Assembly (NCBI RefSeq): GCF_003115845.1
Contig: NZ_KZ819027.1
Coordinates: 1 to 64,000, forward strand
Length of the DNA stretch: 64,000 bases
Direction of reading: 5' to 3'
DNA from: Brenneria roseae subsp. roseae
Lineage (GTDB): Bacteria > Pseudomonadota > Gammaproteobacteria > Enterobacterales > Enterobacteriaceae
In this document: in pieces, positions 8,723 through 17,425 of the stretch
How the letters are laid out: every line of letters starts with the position of its first letter
Numbering within the stretch: the stretch's first letter is position 1
Notes under the pieces: model-generated
Database searches by the model: none
What the model saw: only the letters and a program-made list of their open reading frames with translations
Told to the model about the DNA's origin: nothing
Translations under genes and position numbers: made by a program

Positions 8723-8839
8723 ATATACCCGTCATTTTTCAGGTTGCAGGCGCGTTGGTTGCGCTCACTACCCGCTCCATCCGTGGGCCTTGTCCCTGCG
8801 GCTGCCGCCTTCCCGCAACTTGAAATCTATTGGGTATAT
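8723..8839. repeat. Dispersed palindromic repeat element, copy 1
   Basis: A 117-base element bounded by ATATACCC and GGGTATAT. The left end reads ATATACCCGTCATTTTTC followed by AGGTTGC; the right end reads GCAACTTGAAATCTATTGGG. A second copy with the same ends lies at 53351-53472. Copy interiors differ. It resembles the short non-autonomous intergenic repeats common in Pectobacteriaceae and Yersiniaceae genomes. It ends 12 bases before the grpE -35 element. Confidence 0.75.
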
Positions 8840-8851
8840 GTGACTGGTTCC

Positions 8852-8880
8852 CTTGAAACCCCGGTTTTGATCCCCATAAT
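8852..8880 (+). promoter_or_regulatory. Sigma-32 (heat-shock) promoter of grpE
   Basis: CTTGAAA at 8852-8858 and CCCCATAAT at 8872-8880, spaced by 13 bases, match the sigma-32 consensus closely. They lie about 40 bases upstream of the grpE start, so grpE would be heat induced. Confidence 0.88.
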
Positions 8881-8919
8881 AGCAACTAGCGAGATTAATG
8901 CTAAACCGCGGAGAATTTC

Positions 8920-9507
8920 ATGAGTAGTAAAGAACAGAACACGCCTGACGAGCAAGTCTTGGATCAAATGGATGCAGCAAAAAGGCGTCAATCGGAAGCT
9001 GTACCAGAGACGACAGACGTAGCTGACCCGCGTGATGAGCGCATTGCCGAACTGGAAGCGCAACTGAGTGAATTGCAGCAGCGCGAACGCGACAGTGTAC
9101 TGCGTGCCCGCGCTGAAGCCGATAATATTCGCCGTCGTGCGGAGATCGATGTTGAGAAGGCGCATAAATTTGCGGTGGAGAAATTCGCCAGCGAAATGTT
9201 GCCGGTGATCGATAACCTTGAGCGCGCATTGGATATGGCGGACAAATCCAATGACGCGTTGGCGTCAATGATTGAAGGTGTTGAACTGACGCTGAAATCC
9301 CTGTTGGATGCCGTGCACAAGTTTGGCATTGAAGTGGTCAGCGAGGTGAACGTGCCGTTTAATCCGGAAGTGCATCAGGCGATGACCATGCTGGAGTCTG
9401 CCGATCATCAGCCTAACTACGTGATGATGGTGATGCAGAAAGGCTATACGTTGAATGGACGCCTGCTGCGCCCTGCGATGGTGGCCGTTTCCAAGGCGAA
9501 AGAATAA
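8920..9507 (+). CDS. grpE: Nucleotide exchange factor GrpE
   Basis: Co-chaperone that releases ADP from DnaK. 195 residues. An acidic, disordered N-terminus leads to a long coiled coil (about 40-90, including [32 protein letters not shown] in segments). The C-terminal beta domain has [14 protein letters not shown] and [18 protein letters not shown]. The ATG at 8920 follows the sigma-32 promoter. dnaK/dnaJ are not nearby, as in E. coli. Confidence 0.97.
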   Translation: MSSKEQNTPDEQVLDQMDAAKRRQSEAVPETTDVADPRDERIAELEAQLSELQQRERDSVLRARAEADNIRRRAEIDVEKAHKFAVEKFASEMLPVIDNLERALDMADKSNDALASMIEGVELTLKSLLDAVHKFGIEVVSEVNVPFNPEVHQAMTMLESADHQPNYVMMVMQKGYTLNGRLLRPAMVAVSKAKE

Positions 9508-9550
9508 CCCTGTTCGCCCGCTTCGTTCGTTGACCCAGCGTCAGCGTCAA

Positions 9551-9576
9551 CCCCATGCTCAGGCGTGGGGTTTTTT
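9551..9576 (+). terminator. grpE intrinsic terminator
   Basis: CCCCATGC (9551-9558) pairs with GCGTGGGG (9563-9570) through one G-T pair, loop TCAG, followed by TTTTTTG. Located about 45 bases after the grpE stop. Confidence 0.85.
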
Positions 9577-9682
9577 GTTTATATTTTGTTGGTCTTTTTT
9601 GTTAAAAAGATGTTTTTATCCGCGTGATAAATCATCATCTCTGGCTATTGGAAGAATTGGTATTGCCGCTCTGGATGCACTT

Positions 9683-9695
9683 GATAATCATTATC
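9683..9695 (+). promoter_or_regulatory. Fur-box-like palindrome upstream of mntH
   Basis: GATAATCATTATC is a perfect palindrome around a central C and matches the core of the Fur box. It lies 46 bases before the mntH start. Fur control alongside MntR is known for enterobacterial mntH. No clear MntR box was seen. Confidence 0.6.
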
Positions 9696-9741
9696 ATTTA
9701 TGTGAGAGTTGATAAAACAACAGGGTTAGAAGGGGCATACT

Positions 9742-10980
9742 ATGCCGGATAGCCGTACCGTCGGGTCAGTCAGCCGTACATCAAGAAAGATCAAACTTTC
9801 TTTGATGGGGCCCGCGTTTATTGCGGCGATCGGGTACATTGACCCGGGTAATTTCGCGACGAATATTCAGTCGGGCGCGGCCTATGGCTATACGCTGCTG
9901 TGGGTGGTGGTTTGGGCCAATATCATGGCCATGCTGATCCAACTGCTGTCTGCCAAACTCGGGATCGCGACCGGTAGCAATCTGGCCGAGCTGATCCGCG
10001 AGCGTTTTCCCCGGCCTGCGGTTTGGGCTTATTGGGTTCAGGCCGAAATTATTGCCATGGCGACCGATCTGGCGGAGTTTATCGGCGCGGCGATCGGTTT
10101 CAAACTGCTGTTGGGAGTATCGCTGCTTGAAGGTGCGACCCTGACGGCCATTGCGACTTTCCTGATTTTAACGTTGCAAAAGCGCGGACAAAAACCGCTG
10201 GAGATGGTGATCGGCGGGCTGCTGCTGTTTGTCGCCGCGGCTTACATTGTCGAGCTGGTGTTCTCTCGCCCTGAACTGTCAGCCCTGACAAAAGGGATGA
10301 TGATTCCCAGTTTGCCGACCTCTGATGCCGTGCTACTGGCTGCCGGCGTGCTGGGGGCGACGATCATGCCTCACGTGATATACCTGCATTCTTCTCTGAC
10401 GCAGCATGAGGGCAGACATACCCGTGCGGAACGTTATTCCGCCACCAAAGTCGATGTCGCCATCGCCATGACTATCGCCGGTTTTGTGAATCTGGCGATG
10501 ATGGCGACAGCGGCGGCGGCGTTCCATTTCAGCGGTAATCAGGATATCGCCGATCTCGATCGGGCTTATCTGACGCTGGAACCCTTGTTAGGGCAAGCGG
10601 CGGCAACCATTTTCGGGCTGAGTCTGGTCGTGGCTGGGCTGTCTTCAACCGTTGTCGGTACGCTGGCCGGACAGGTGGTCATGCAGGGGTTCGTGCGCTT
10701 TCATATTCCGCTGTGGGTACGGCGAACGGTCACGATGTTGCCGTCGTTTATCGTTATTCTCTCTGGTATGGATCCGACCCGCGTACTGGTCCTGAGTCAG
10801 GTGGTGCTGAGTTTCGGTATTGCGCTGGCGCTGGTTCCTCTGCTGTCCTTTACCGGCAACAAGGCGCTGATGGGAGATATGGTGAATAGCCGTCTGGTAC
10901 AGAACACGGGTAAAGCGATCGTCTTTATCGTTGTTTCGCTTAATCTTTATCTGCTCATCAGCACTGCTCTGGGGTGGTGA
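9742..10980 (+). CDS. mntH: Proton-dependent manganese transporter MntH (Nramp family)
   Basis: Inner-membrane symporter importing Mn2+ (and Fe2+) with protons. At 412 residues it equals the E. coli length. The TM1 metal-binding motif DPGN is at residues 34-37 and the TM6 motif MPH at 209-211, within [12 protein letters not shown]. About 11 membrane helices are apparent. AGGGG at 9731-9735, six bases before the ATG, fixes the start. A Fur-like site lies upstream. In E. coli mntH lies elsewhere, so its place between grpE and nudK reflects lineage-specific order. Confidence 0.96.
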   Translation: MPDSRTVGSVSRTSRKIKLSLMGPAFIAAIGYIDPGNFATNIQSGAAYGYTLLWVVVWANIMAMLIQLLSAKLGIATGSNLAELIRERFPRPAVWAYWVQAEIIAMATDLAEFIGAAIGFKLLLGVSLLEGATLTAIATFLILTLQKRGQKPLEMVIGGLLLFVAAAYIVELVFSRPELSALTKGMMIPSLPTSDAVLLAAGVLGATIMPHVIYLHSSLTQHEGRHTRAERYSATKVDVAIAMTIAGFVNLAMMATAAAAFHFSGNQDIADLDRAYLTLEPLLGQAAATIFGLSLVVAGLSSTVVGTLAGQVVMQGFVRFHIPLWVRRTVTMLPSFIVILSGMDPTRVLVLSQVVLSFGIALALVPLLSFTGNKALMGDMVNSRLVQNTGKAIVFIVVSLNLYLLISTALGW

Positions 10981-11049
10981 AGGTTCGTGCATTCCGGCAT
11001 GCGTCGTCTTATTATCAGGCACTGATTCTTTCTTTAATGGGGTTCAGTT

Positions 11050-11628
11050 ATGTCGTCGCCGATTACTATCATTGAAAAGAAGCTCCTGTCTGACCGTTGG
11101 TTTCTTCTTAATAAATATGTGTTTGATTTAAAAAGAAAGAATGGCGGCGTGGTTCGTCAGATCCGTGAGGTGTACGACCGGGGCGATGGCGCGACTATTC
11201 TGCTGTATAACCGTGAGAAAGGCACGGTGGTGCTGACGCGCCAGTTCCGGATTCCCACCTATGTCAACGGTAATGAAAGCGGCATGTTGCTGGAAGCCTG
11301 CGCCGGATTGCTGGACGATCATTCGCCGGAAGAGTGTATCCGTAATGAAGCGATCGAAGAGACCGGCTATGCGATCGGCAAGGTCGAAAAGTTGTTCGAT
11401 GCCTATATGTCACCCGGTGGCATCACCGAACGGCTGCACTTCTTCGCGGCGGAGTATGACGAATCTTTGCGTGATAATGCGGGTGGCGGTGTGGACGACG
11501 AAGATATTGAAGTGCTGGAACTGCCGTTTACGCAGGCAATGGAAATGATCGGCGACGGCCGGATTAAAGACGGCAAGACCATTATGCTATTACAGCATGC
11601 GCAGATTCAGGGATGGTTTGCGAAGTAG
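11050..11628 (+). CDS. nudK: GDP-mannose pyrophosphatase NudK
   Basis: Nudix hydrolase that cleaves GDP-mannose to mannose-1-phosphate and GMP. The 192-residue protein is very similar to E. coli NudK (YffH), including [23 protein letters not shown]-like YVNGNESG, and YMSPGGITE. The Nudix box spans residues 86-108 ([10 protein letters not shown]...EAIEETGY). Its first conserved glutamate position is Ser92 here, whereas the catalytic EAIEETG core is intact. It lies close to talA and maeB, its neighbours in E. coli. Confidence 0.93.
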   Translation: MSSPITIIEKKLLSDRWFLLNKYVFDLKRKNGGVVRQIREVYDRGDGATILLYNREKGTVVLTRQFRIPTYVNGNESGMLLEACAGLLDDHSPEECIRNEAIEETGYAIGKVEKLFDAYMSPGGITERLHFFAAEYDESLRDNAGGGVDDEDIEVLELPFTQAMEMIGDGRIKDGKTIMLLQHAQIQGWFAK

Positions 11629-11668
11629 CGGGCCCCGACTTTGATTTTTGCTTTCCTGCGCCTCAGGC

Positions 11669-12529
11669 TCATTGGGTATCATGATGGTAATAGATATTCT
11701 CTTTGAATGTTTTGGGCGACATGCCGACAAATTGTTTGAAACGGGCGCAGAAATAAGCGCAATCCGTGAAGCTCGCATGGTAAGCAATATCGGAAATCTT
11801 CAGGTCGGTATGGATTAACAGATCGATAGCCAGTGAGATTTTTCTTTTAAGCATAAATTCCTTGAATGTCTGCCCAAAGAAATGCCTGAATGTGCGGGAA
11901 AAATAAGAGTCTGACCAGCCGCACTGCTGCGCTGCTTCCATCACGCCGATCGTATAGTTTTTCTGATCGTCAATTTGCTGAATCAGTTTGATAAGCCGCG
12001 CGGATTGCTGATGGTATTGCAAAGACGGGTTTGGCGTTGCGTCCCGGGCCAGTTTTGGGGTGGCGAAAATGATAATGGATCGCAGCAGGCTTGATGATAA
12101 GTCAGCGGCATGCGGCATACTTTCACCGGCCCAGGCAAACAGTGTTTCAACCTTTTGCGTGTCTTCCTCCTCCAGATAAGCAACCATTGGCTGTATACGC
12201 TGAATGGGTTGAACAGGTAAGCGAATATCCTCCAACCAGCTCTCCTCATATTGCAGTAAATATCGTAAATGCCCGTGGCCGGGCTCCAGCGTCATTTCAT
12301 GCATAAACAGTGTGGGTATATAGACCAGCGTATTATTTCTGATGGGGTAGGCGTTATCCTTGATCACAAATGAGCCGCCGGCCCGTCTGAACCACATAAT
12401 CTCATTCATCATATGAAAATGTGTTTCGACGTAAAGCCCGCTAAATTGTGCGAAGCGATCCTGACGTAACGTGAATTTTTCCCCCGGCATTACCGGGATA
12501 TTCTCAAAAGTGGGATATCGGTCACTCAT
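11669..12529 (-). CDS. AraC-family transcriptional regulator
   Basis: 286 residues, start chosen at 12529 (MSDRYPTFENIPVMPGEKF). An upstream ATG at 12616 would add an unlikely tail rich in Ile and Tyr. An N-terminal cupin-like sensing region (about 1-150, HFHMMNEIMWFRR, ending LVYIPTLFMHEM) precedes two C-terminal helix-turn-helices: YTIGVMEAAQQCGWSDSYFS and LKISDIAYHASFTDCAYFC, followed by the AraC signature FKQFVGMSPKTFKE. It is divergent from the GH30 glycosidase, its probable target, which suggests induction by a plant-cell-wall sugar. The ligand is unknown. Confidence 0.88.
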   Translation of the reverse strand: MSDRYPTFENIPVMPGEKFTLRQDRFAQFSGLYVETHFHMMNEIMWFRRAGGSFVIKDNAYPIRNNTLVYIPTLFMHEMTLEPGHGHLRYLLQYEESWLEDIRLPVQPIQRIQPMVAYLEEEDTQKVETLFAWAGESMPHAADLSSSLLRSIIIFATPKLARDATPNPSLQYHQQSARLIKLIQQIDDQKNYTIGVMEAAQQCGWSDSYFSRTFRHFFGQTFKEFMLKRKISLAIDLLIHTDLKISDIAYHASFTDCAYFCARFKQFVGMSPKTFKENIYYHHDTQ

Positions 12530-13104
12530 CGAGTTCAGATTCCTTATGTAATTACCCTGTTTATATATATATGCGCAGTAAATAATGCAATAAATTATCA
12601 ATTCATCATACAACAAGGGCGATAAGAATACAGTAGCGCTATCATGATAGTGAACTCTTAAAAAATAACCGTATTTCTTAAGGTGGGATAGAAATGCTTG
12701 CTGTCATATCTGCGCCTTTAATAAAGTTATCTGTAAAAGAAAAATTATATCAATAGCGTCATGAAACGTCCCGATCTGGCTACGCGACTATTATCGGGGA
12801 ATATTCGTTGCGATGATGTTGTAATATCTATTTAAATATATTGACAAGGTAAAAATGTCTAATTATGCGATGGCATGATAAGCGGCATTGCGATCATTGT
12901 TTTATTTATTGAAGCGAAAAATGTTATTTCGATCTTTGCATTGGTTATCGTGATGAATTTTATTCAGCTTGCCGCTACGCCATTATGCATTGCGATTCAT
13001 TAACCGATGAAAAAATCAGGGAAATAAAAAACAGAAACATCGAATGCGCTCAGCAACCGTACGAAACCACATCATCATATTTGCATTAATAAGAGGAGAG
13101 GGCG
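12530..13104. other. Intergenic region between araC-type regulator and GH30 gene, with a possible transporter remnant
   Basis: 575 AT-rich bases. Besides divergent promoters, a frame from 12863 to the stop at 13001-13003 reads as hydrophobic protein with FIEAKNVISIFALVIVMNF then IQLAATPLCIAIH. This resembles the late membrane helices of GPH (glycoside-pentoside-hexuronide) cation symporters, without start or upstream part. It may be the debris of a symporter gene that once accompanied the glycosidase. Nothing else was recognised. Confidence 0.4.
12863..13003 (+). pseudogene. Possible remnant of a GPH-family sugar symporter
   Basis: Only about 46 codons remain open. The MNFIQLAATPLC stretch recalls the N-F-I-Q-x-A-(S/A)-T-P-L segment preceding the conserved DYGEW motif of GPH transporters (recollection of the family, not an alignment). 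The frame stops just before where DYGEW would be expected. The GH30 neighbour makes such a transporter plausible. Weakly supported. Confidence 0.3.
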
Positions 13105-14427
13105 ATGTCATCAATTACCTGGATTAGCAGTAACGATACCCGGCAATGGCAGGTCAATACGGATATCGCCCGCGGAGGGGAAAAGGCGAATCTGTTTTTG
13201 GGGGATGCTGACAACCGGGAAATAGAGGGGTTTGGCGGCTGTTTTAATGAATTAGGGATGATTGCGCTTGCCGATCTTGATGACGCGCAGCGGGACGTTA
13301 TTTTTGACAATCTCTTTTCGCCCGATGGCGAATGCCGATTGAATATGGGGCGAATTCCTATTGGCGCCAGCGATTATGCGAGATCCTGGTATAGCCTGAA
13401 TGAGACGCCGGATGATTATGCCATGACGCATTTTTCCCTGGCGCGGGACAGGCAGTATTTGATCCCTTACCTTCAGGAAGCCTTACGGCGACAGCCGGAG
13501 ATGGTGTTATTCGGTTCTCCGTGGAGTCCGCCAACCTGGATGAAGACCCACCCGGTGTATAACTACGGTCGTCTGAAGATGGATGAGGCGACGTTGAATG
13601 CTTATGCCCTTTATTTCCAAAAATTTATTGAACATTATCGGGCCGAAGGCATTCGGATTGCGCAGGTTCATATACAGAATGAAGTCGCCGCCGATCAGAA
13701 ATTCCCGTCCTGTGTCTGGAGCGGCGAGCAACTGCGCCGGTTTATTGCCGACTATCTTGGCCCGCGTTTCAGGGCGTATTTGCCGGAAACGGAAATCTGG
13801 CTGGGGACCATCAATGCGCCTGCGTTTATGCAGGAAGTCGGCGAAGATTATGACGATTATGCAAATTATGTCCTGAGCGACACCGCCGCTTATTCCTTCG
13901 TGTCCGGCGTGGGTTATCAGTGGGCGGGGAAAAACGCGATTCAGCGCACAGCCGAGAGCTATCCTGAGTTACGTATCTACCAGACGGAAAATGAGTGCGG
14001 CGATGGCCGGAATGACTGGTCCTATGCCCACTATGTGTTTGGTTTATTCCGTCATTATCTGGTAAACGGGGCAACGGGATATTTTTACTGGAATCCGGTG
14101 TTGGCGACCGGCGGCGAAAGCGCCTGGGGATGGAGGCAAAACAGTATGATTTCTATCGACAGGCAGCAAAAAGCGGTTACCTATAACCCGGAATATTATG
14201 TTGTTCGCCATTTCTCCGCACTGGTACAAAAAGGGGCCCATCGGGTCGGCGTAACCGGAAAAATGAGCGGTAATGCGATTGCATTCAGAAATCCGGACCA
14301 AAGCCTGATTGTGAACGTCAACAATGCATTTGGCGAGGAACGGGAGCTGTGCTTGTCGGCTGGGGGGGAAAGCTGGCGTTTTAACCTGCCGCCCGGATCG
14401 ATTAACTCCGTGATCGTCAATCCGTAG
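13105..14427 (+). CDS. Glycoside hydrolase family 30 enzyme (intracellular)
   Basis: 440 residues with the GH30 (beta/alpha)8 barrel and C-terminal beta domain. IEGFGGCFNELG at residues 40-51 is the family's entry motif. GSPWSPPTWMKT (137-148) follows, then the acid/base Glu193 in HIQNE and the nucleophile, probably Glu295 in YQTENECG. There is no signal peptide, so it probably acts on imported oligosaccharides or glycosides. GH30 members include glucosylceramidases, beta-1,6-glucanases, beta-xylosidases and glucuronoxylanases; the exact substrate cannot be read here. An AraC regulator is divergent, and a possible transporter remnant lies between them. Confidence 0.88.
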   Translation: MSSITWISSNDTRQWQVNTDIARGGEKANLFLGDADNREIEGFGGCFNELGMIALADLDDAQRDVIFDNLFSPDGECRLNMGRIPIGASDYARSWYSLNETPDDYAMTHFSLARDRQYLIPYLQEALRRQPEMVLFGSPWSPPTWMKTHPVYNYGRLKMDEATLNAYALYFQKFIEHYRAEGIRIAQVHIQNEVAADQKFPSCVWSGEQLRRFIADYLGPRFRAYLPETEIWLGTINAPAFMQEVGEDYDDYANYVLSDTAAYSFVSGVGYQWAGKNAIQRTAESYPELRIYQTENECGDGRNDWSYAHYVFGLFRHYLVNGATGYFYWNPVLATGGESAWGWRQNSMISIDRQQKAVTYNPEYYVVRHFSALVQKGAHRVGVTGKMSGNAIAFRNPDQSLIVNVNNAFGEERELCLSAGGESWRFNLPPGSINSVIVNP

Positions 14428-14487
14428 CCGGTGAAACAATGTCTCCCGGCGTGATCGGGAGACATGACGTATTAACGGACGATGTTG

Positions 14488-15585
14488 TTAATCGATCGTT
14501 TTACTGAAAGCATCGACGGCGATAATGGCGTGGGCAACATCCTCTGCCGTTATCGCACTGTCCAGATTTTTCAGCGTATCTTCCTGACTGCACGCGAGTT
14601 TGCCAACCTTGACCAAATTTTCAAAAGGTTCATTTTCCAGATGCAGATCTTTCAGCAAGGTTGGCATCTTGATCGCCCGGTAGAAACGGATATAGCGGGC
14701 AATCTCTTCATCGGCACGTTTCTCCAGTACCATGTGGGTGAGCGTGCCGTATGCGACTTTTTCCCCGTGAGTGAGGTGATGTATATCGCCTTTTATGGCG
14801 GTAAAACCGTTGTGGATCGCATGGGCTCCGGCCAGACCGCCATTCTCGAACCCTAATCCGGAAAGCAGCGTATTCGCTTCAACCACGGATTCCACCGCCG
14901 GTGTCACGACGCCTTTTTCTACCGCTTTATAGGCGCTATAGCCATAGGCCAGCAGGGTTTTCTCACAAACTTCGGCAATCGCCATCCCTGCCAGTGTGGG
15001 TTTGCCGCCCAGCATGGAGAGTGAATGAGAGCGCAGTACGGCCTGTGCTTCGATAAAGGTTGCCAGACCGTCTGCAATACCGGAAGCGAACAGGCGTGCG
15101 GGAGCCTGAGCACACACGGCGGTGTCGACCAGAACCAGATCGGGGTTTTTATCGTAAAAACGATAAGATTCAAAGACGCCGTCATCGGTATAAATCACCG
15201 ACAGGGCGCTGCATGGCGCATCTGTTGACGCGACGGTGGGGACAATCGCTACATTGCATTTCAACTCGTCCGCGATGGCTTTTGCGGTATCCAGGGTTTT
15301 GCCGCCGCCCAGTCCGACGATGATATCAGTGCCGGCGTGACGAGCCAGCGCCGCAAGGCGGGTGATCTCATTGCCGGAGGCTTCGCCGTTAAAACGCTCG
15401 TAGTGGTGGCTGATGCCCGCCTGCTTTAAGGCGGTTTCCACGCGTTGGCCGATGATGTCCCAAACGGTGCTGTCTGCCATGAGAAACGCTTTCGCTCCTA
15501 ACGGCTTGAGTTGTTCGCCCAGTTCATCAAGTACGCCGCGGCCCTGAACGTATTTTCTTGGTGAAGAGAAAATGAAGTGGCTCAT
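14488..15585 (-). CDS. gldA: Glycerol dehydrogenase
   Basis: Zinc-dependent, NAD-linked oxidation of glycerol to dihydroxyacetone. 365 residues (start MSHFIFSSPRKYVQGRG; an upstream ATG at 15633 is rejected on length). NAD-binding GLGGGKTLDTAKA and the segment VPTVASTDAPCSALSV are visible. The metal ligands are the Asp in SGIADGLATF and His residues in AGAHAIHNG and HLTHGEKVAYG. It is followed upstream on the same strand by talA, then a divergent SorC-type regulator. This grouping suggests a small C3/pentose-phosphate sugar locus. Confidence 0.94.
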   Translation of the reverse strand: MSHFIFSSPRKYVQGRGVLDELGEQLKPLGAKAFLMADSTVWDIIGQRVETALKQAGISHHYERFNGEASGNEITRLAALARHAGTDIIVGLGGGKTLDTAKAIADELKCNVAIVPTVASTDAPCSALSVIYTDDGVFESYRFYDKNPDLVLVDTAVCAQAPARLFASGIADGLATFIEAQAVLRSHSLSMLGGKPTLAGMAIAEVCEKTLLAYGYSAYKAVEKGVVTPAVESVVEANTLLSGLGFENGGLAGAHAIHNGFTAIKGDIHHLTHGEKVAYGTLTHMVLEKRADEEIARYIRFYRAIKMPTLLKDLHLENEPFENLVKVGKLACSQEDTLKNLDSAITAEDVAHAIIAVDAFSKTID

Positions 15586-16077
15586 ACTATCTACCTCGAT
15601 GATGTGTTGGTGAATGATAAGGTTGCAAAGCATGGAAGACGGCTGCGGTCATGGCGTGCCGTGAACCGCTCTCCCGGTATCGACAGCTCACAGTGCAAAA
15701 GAAATAAGAATGGCCTTTCGGGGCGATGCAGTGATAACGCCGCAGGTCCGCATGACGAAAACGCATAATCTCAGCGGCGTGTATCTGCTATGTCATCCTG
15801 AAAATCTATTGGATATAAGCATAGTCGCTAAAAACGGGATGGGTGAAAAAACGAAATTTTTCAATATGCTGTATCTTGCATAAATTTCAGGAAGCAGAAA
15901 GACGATAAATGCATCAGTCCGTCAGCCAGCGCTGGGGATAGGAAAAATGGGAGAACGCAAACGGCCCTACCCCGCGGTGCGCCCGGCTGACCGGATTTGG
16001 TTTTTTGCATGCCATCCATGCTCAGCGCGCGGATGGCATTGGCATTCTTTACGGACGGACAGGCTTTACTCTGGACG
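15586..16077. other. Intergenic region talA-gldA
   Basis: 492 bases without a convincing gene. A 9-bp inverted repeat (ATGCCATCC...GGATGGCAT, about 16010-16040) may mark the talA 3' end. Near 15796-15816, CTGAAAATCTATTGGATATA resembles the right end of the dispersed repeat (8723-8839), probably a decayed fragment. In E. coli tktB follows talA; no transketolase remnant was seen here. Confidence 0.5.
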
Positions 16078-17028
16078 CTACAGTTTGGCCGCCAGCATCG
16101 CTTCCAGCTTCTGCTGGTCAGCGGCGAACAAACGAATGCCTTCAGCCAGTTTATCAACGGCCATCGGGTCCTGATGATGTTCCCAGCGGAATTCCGCTTC
16201 GGATAACGGCGACGGTTGATGAAACGCTTCTGTTGATGGCGTTAGCCGGCGCTCTACGGGAGCGCTGCTGTTTTTCAGCTGTTCCAGCAGGGCCGGAGAA
16301 ATGGTCAGACGATCGCAGCCTGCCAGCGCCAGAATCTGTTCCACTTTGCGGAAGCTGGCTCCCATTATCACGGTTGAGTAGCGGTGGCGCTTATAGTAAT
16401 CATAAATGTTGCGTACCGACTGGACGCCGGGATCGTTCTCGACCCGATAATCACTGGCAGGTTGTTTGGTCTGATACCAGTCATAAATGCGGCCGACAAA
16501 CGGTGAAATCAGATATACGCCCGCTTCAGCGCAGGCGCGGGCCTGGGCAAAGGAGAACAGCAGCGTCAGGTTACAGTTGATGCCTTCATGCTCCAGCTCT
16601 TCGGCGGCGCGAATACCTTCCCAGGTCGCGGCCAGTTTGATCAGAATGCGTGAGCGGGGAATATCTTTTTCCTGATACAGTCCGATAAGCTTACGGGCTT
16701 TTGCCACGCACATTCCACGATCGAACGAGAGTCGGGCGTCCACTTCGGTGGAAATACGGCCCGGAATGCTTTTCAGCACTTCGGCCCCAATATTCACCGC
16801 CAGTCTGTCGCTGGCATTGATGAGTTGGGTGTCTTTGCCGCCGCCTTGTTGGCGGGCGTAGGCGAGGGCGTCATCGAAGAGCGGCTGATACTGGGGCAGG
16901 CTGGCGGCTTTCAGGATCAGGGACGGATTGGTGGTGGCGTCCTGCGGCGCAAACTGGCGAATGGAGTCGATATCGCCGCTGTCGGCGACGACGACGGTGA
17001 ACTGTTTAAGGGCTTCTAGTTGGTTCAT
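16078..17028 (-). CDS. talA: Transaldolase A
   Basis: Pentose-phosphate pathway enzyme moving a dihydroxyacetone unit from sedoheptulose-7-phosphate to glyceraldehyde-3-phosphate. 316 residues starting [20 protein letters not shown]. The start at 17028 has AAGGAGCTTAGCCATG-type spacing. [12 protein letters not shown] (30-41) and the Schiff-base Lys131 in [11 protein letters not shown] are present, with [12 protein letters not shown] and [10 protein letters not shown]. It is classed as TalA instead of TalB by its neighbours maeB and nudK. The E. coli partner tktB is not adjacent. Confidence 0.93.
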   Translation of the reverse strand: MNQLEALKQFTVVVADSGDIDSIRQFAPQDATTNPSLILKAASLPQYQPLFDDALAYARQQGGGKDTQLINASDRLAVNIGAEVLKSIPGRISTEVDARLSFDRGMCVAKARKLIGLYQEKDIPRSRILIKLAATWEGIRAAEELEHEGINCNLTLLFSFAQARACAEAGVYLISPFVGRIYDWYQTKQPASDYRVENDPGVQSVRNIYDYYKRHRYSTVIMGASFRKVEQILALAGCDRLTISPALLEQLKNSSAPVERRLTPSTEAFHQPSPLSEAEFRWEHHQDPMAVDKLAEGIRLFAADQQKLEAMLAAKL

Positions 17029-17425
17029 GGCTAAGCTCCTTGAATAGAAGTGAAAAAGGGGAAGCAAGCGGAATAAAAACCAGTAACGCAGGGCAACACA
17101 CTGCACCACTCGCAGTCAAAATAACATGCGTTTTCTCTGATTACTGTGATTGGAAAACATCCTGAGGGGCGGTAAGCAACCAGAAAGCTGTCGCAGGCCG
17201 GTTCGTCACCGCGCTCCATATCGCCAGAACCCGCCTGTTGGTCTGGCTCTGTTGTATTATAATTTGTACCATTTACGACGTTGTATCAGTATCACGGCGC
17301 CGGGATTGAGCCGGGTTCTCCAGCATGTAACAATCTCTTGTCACCACCGGTTTTCATCTGTAGCTATCGCGTCTGTATAAATAGCTTTATGACCGCATAA
17401 TCTTATTTAAGGAAAATTTTACCAG
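17029..17425. other. Divergent promoter region talA / SorC-type regulator
   Basis: 397 bases. A TATAAT hexamer is at 17258-17263. TGTAACA-N-type repeats near 17325-17340 could be operator elements for the adjacent regulator. No RNA gene or ORF was supported. Confidence 0.4.

Noticed and set aside
9508-9741. Manganese (yybP-ykoY) riboswitch upstream of mntH
   Set aside because: Looked for because some enterobacterial mntH leaders have one. No matching core was seen; the leader holds only the grpE terminator and a Fur-like site.
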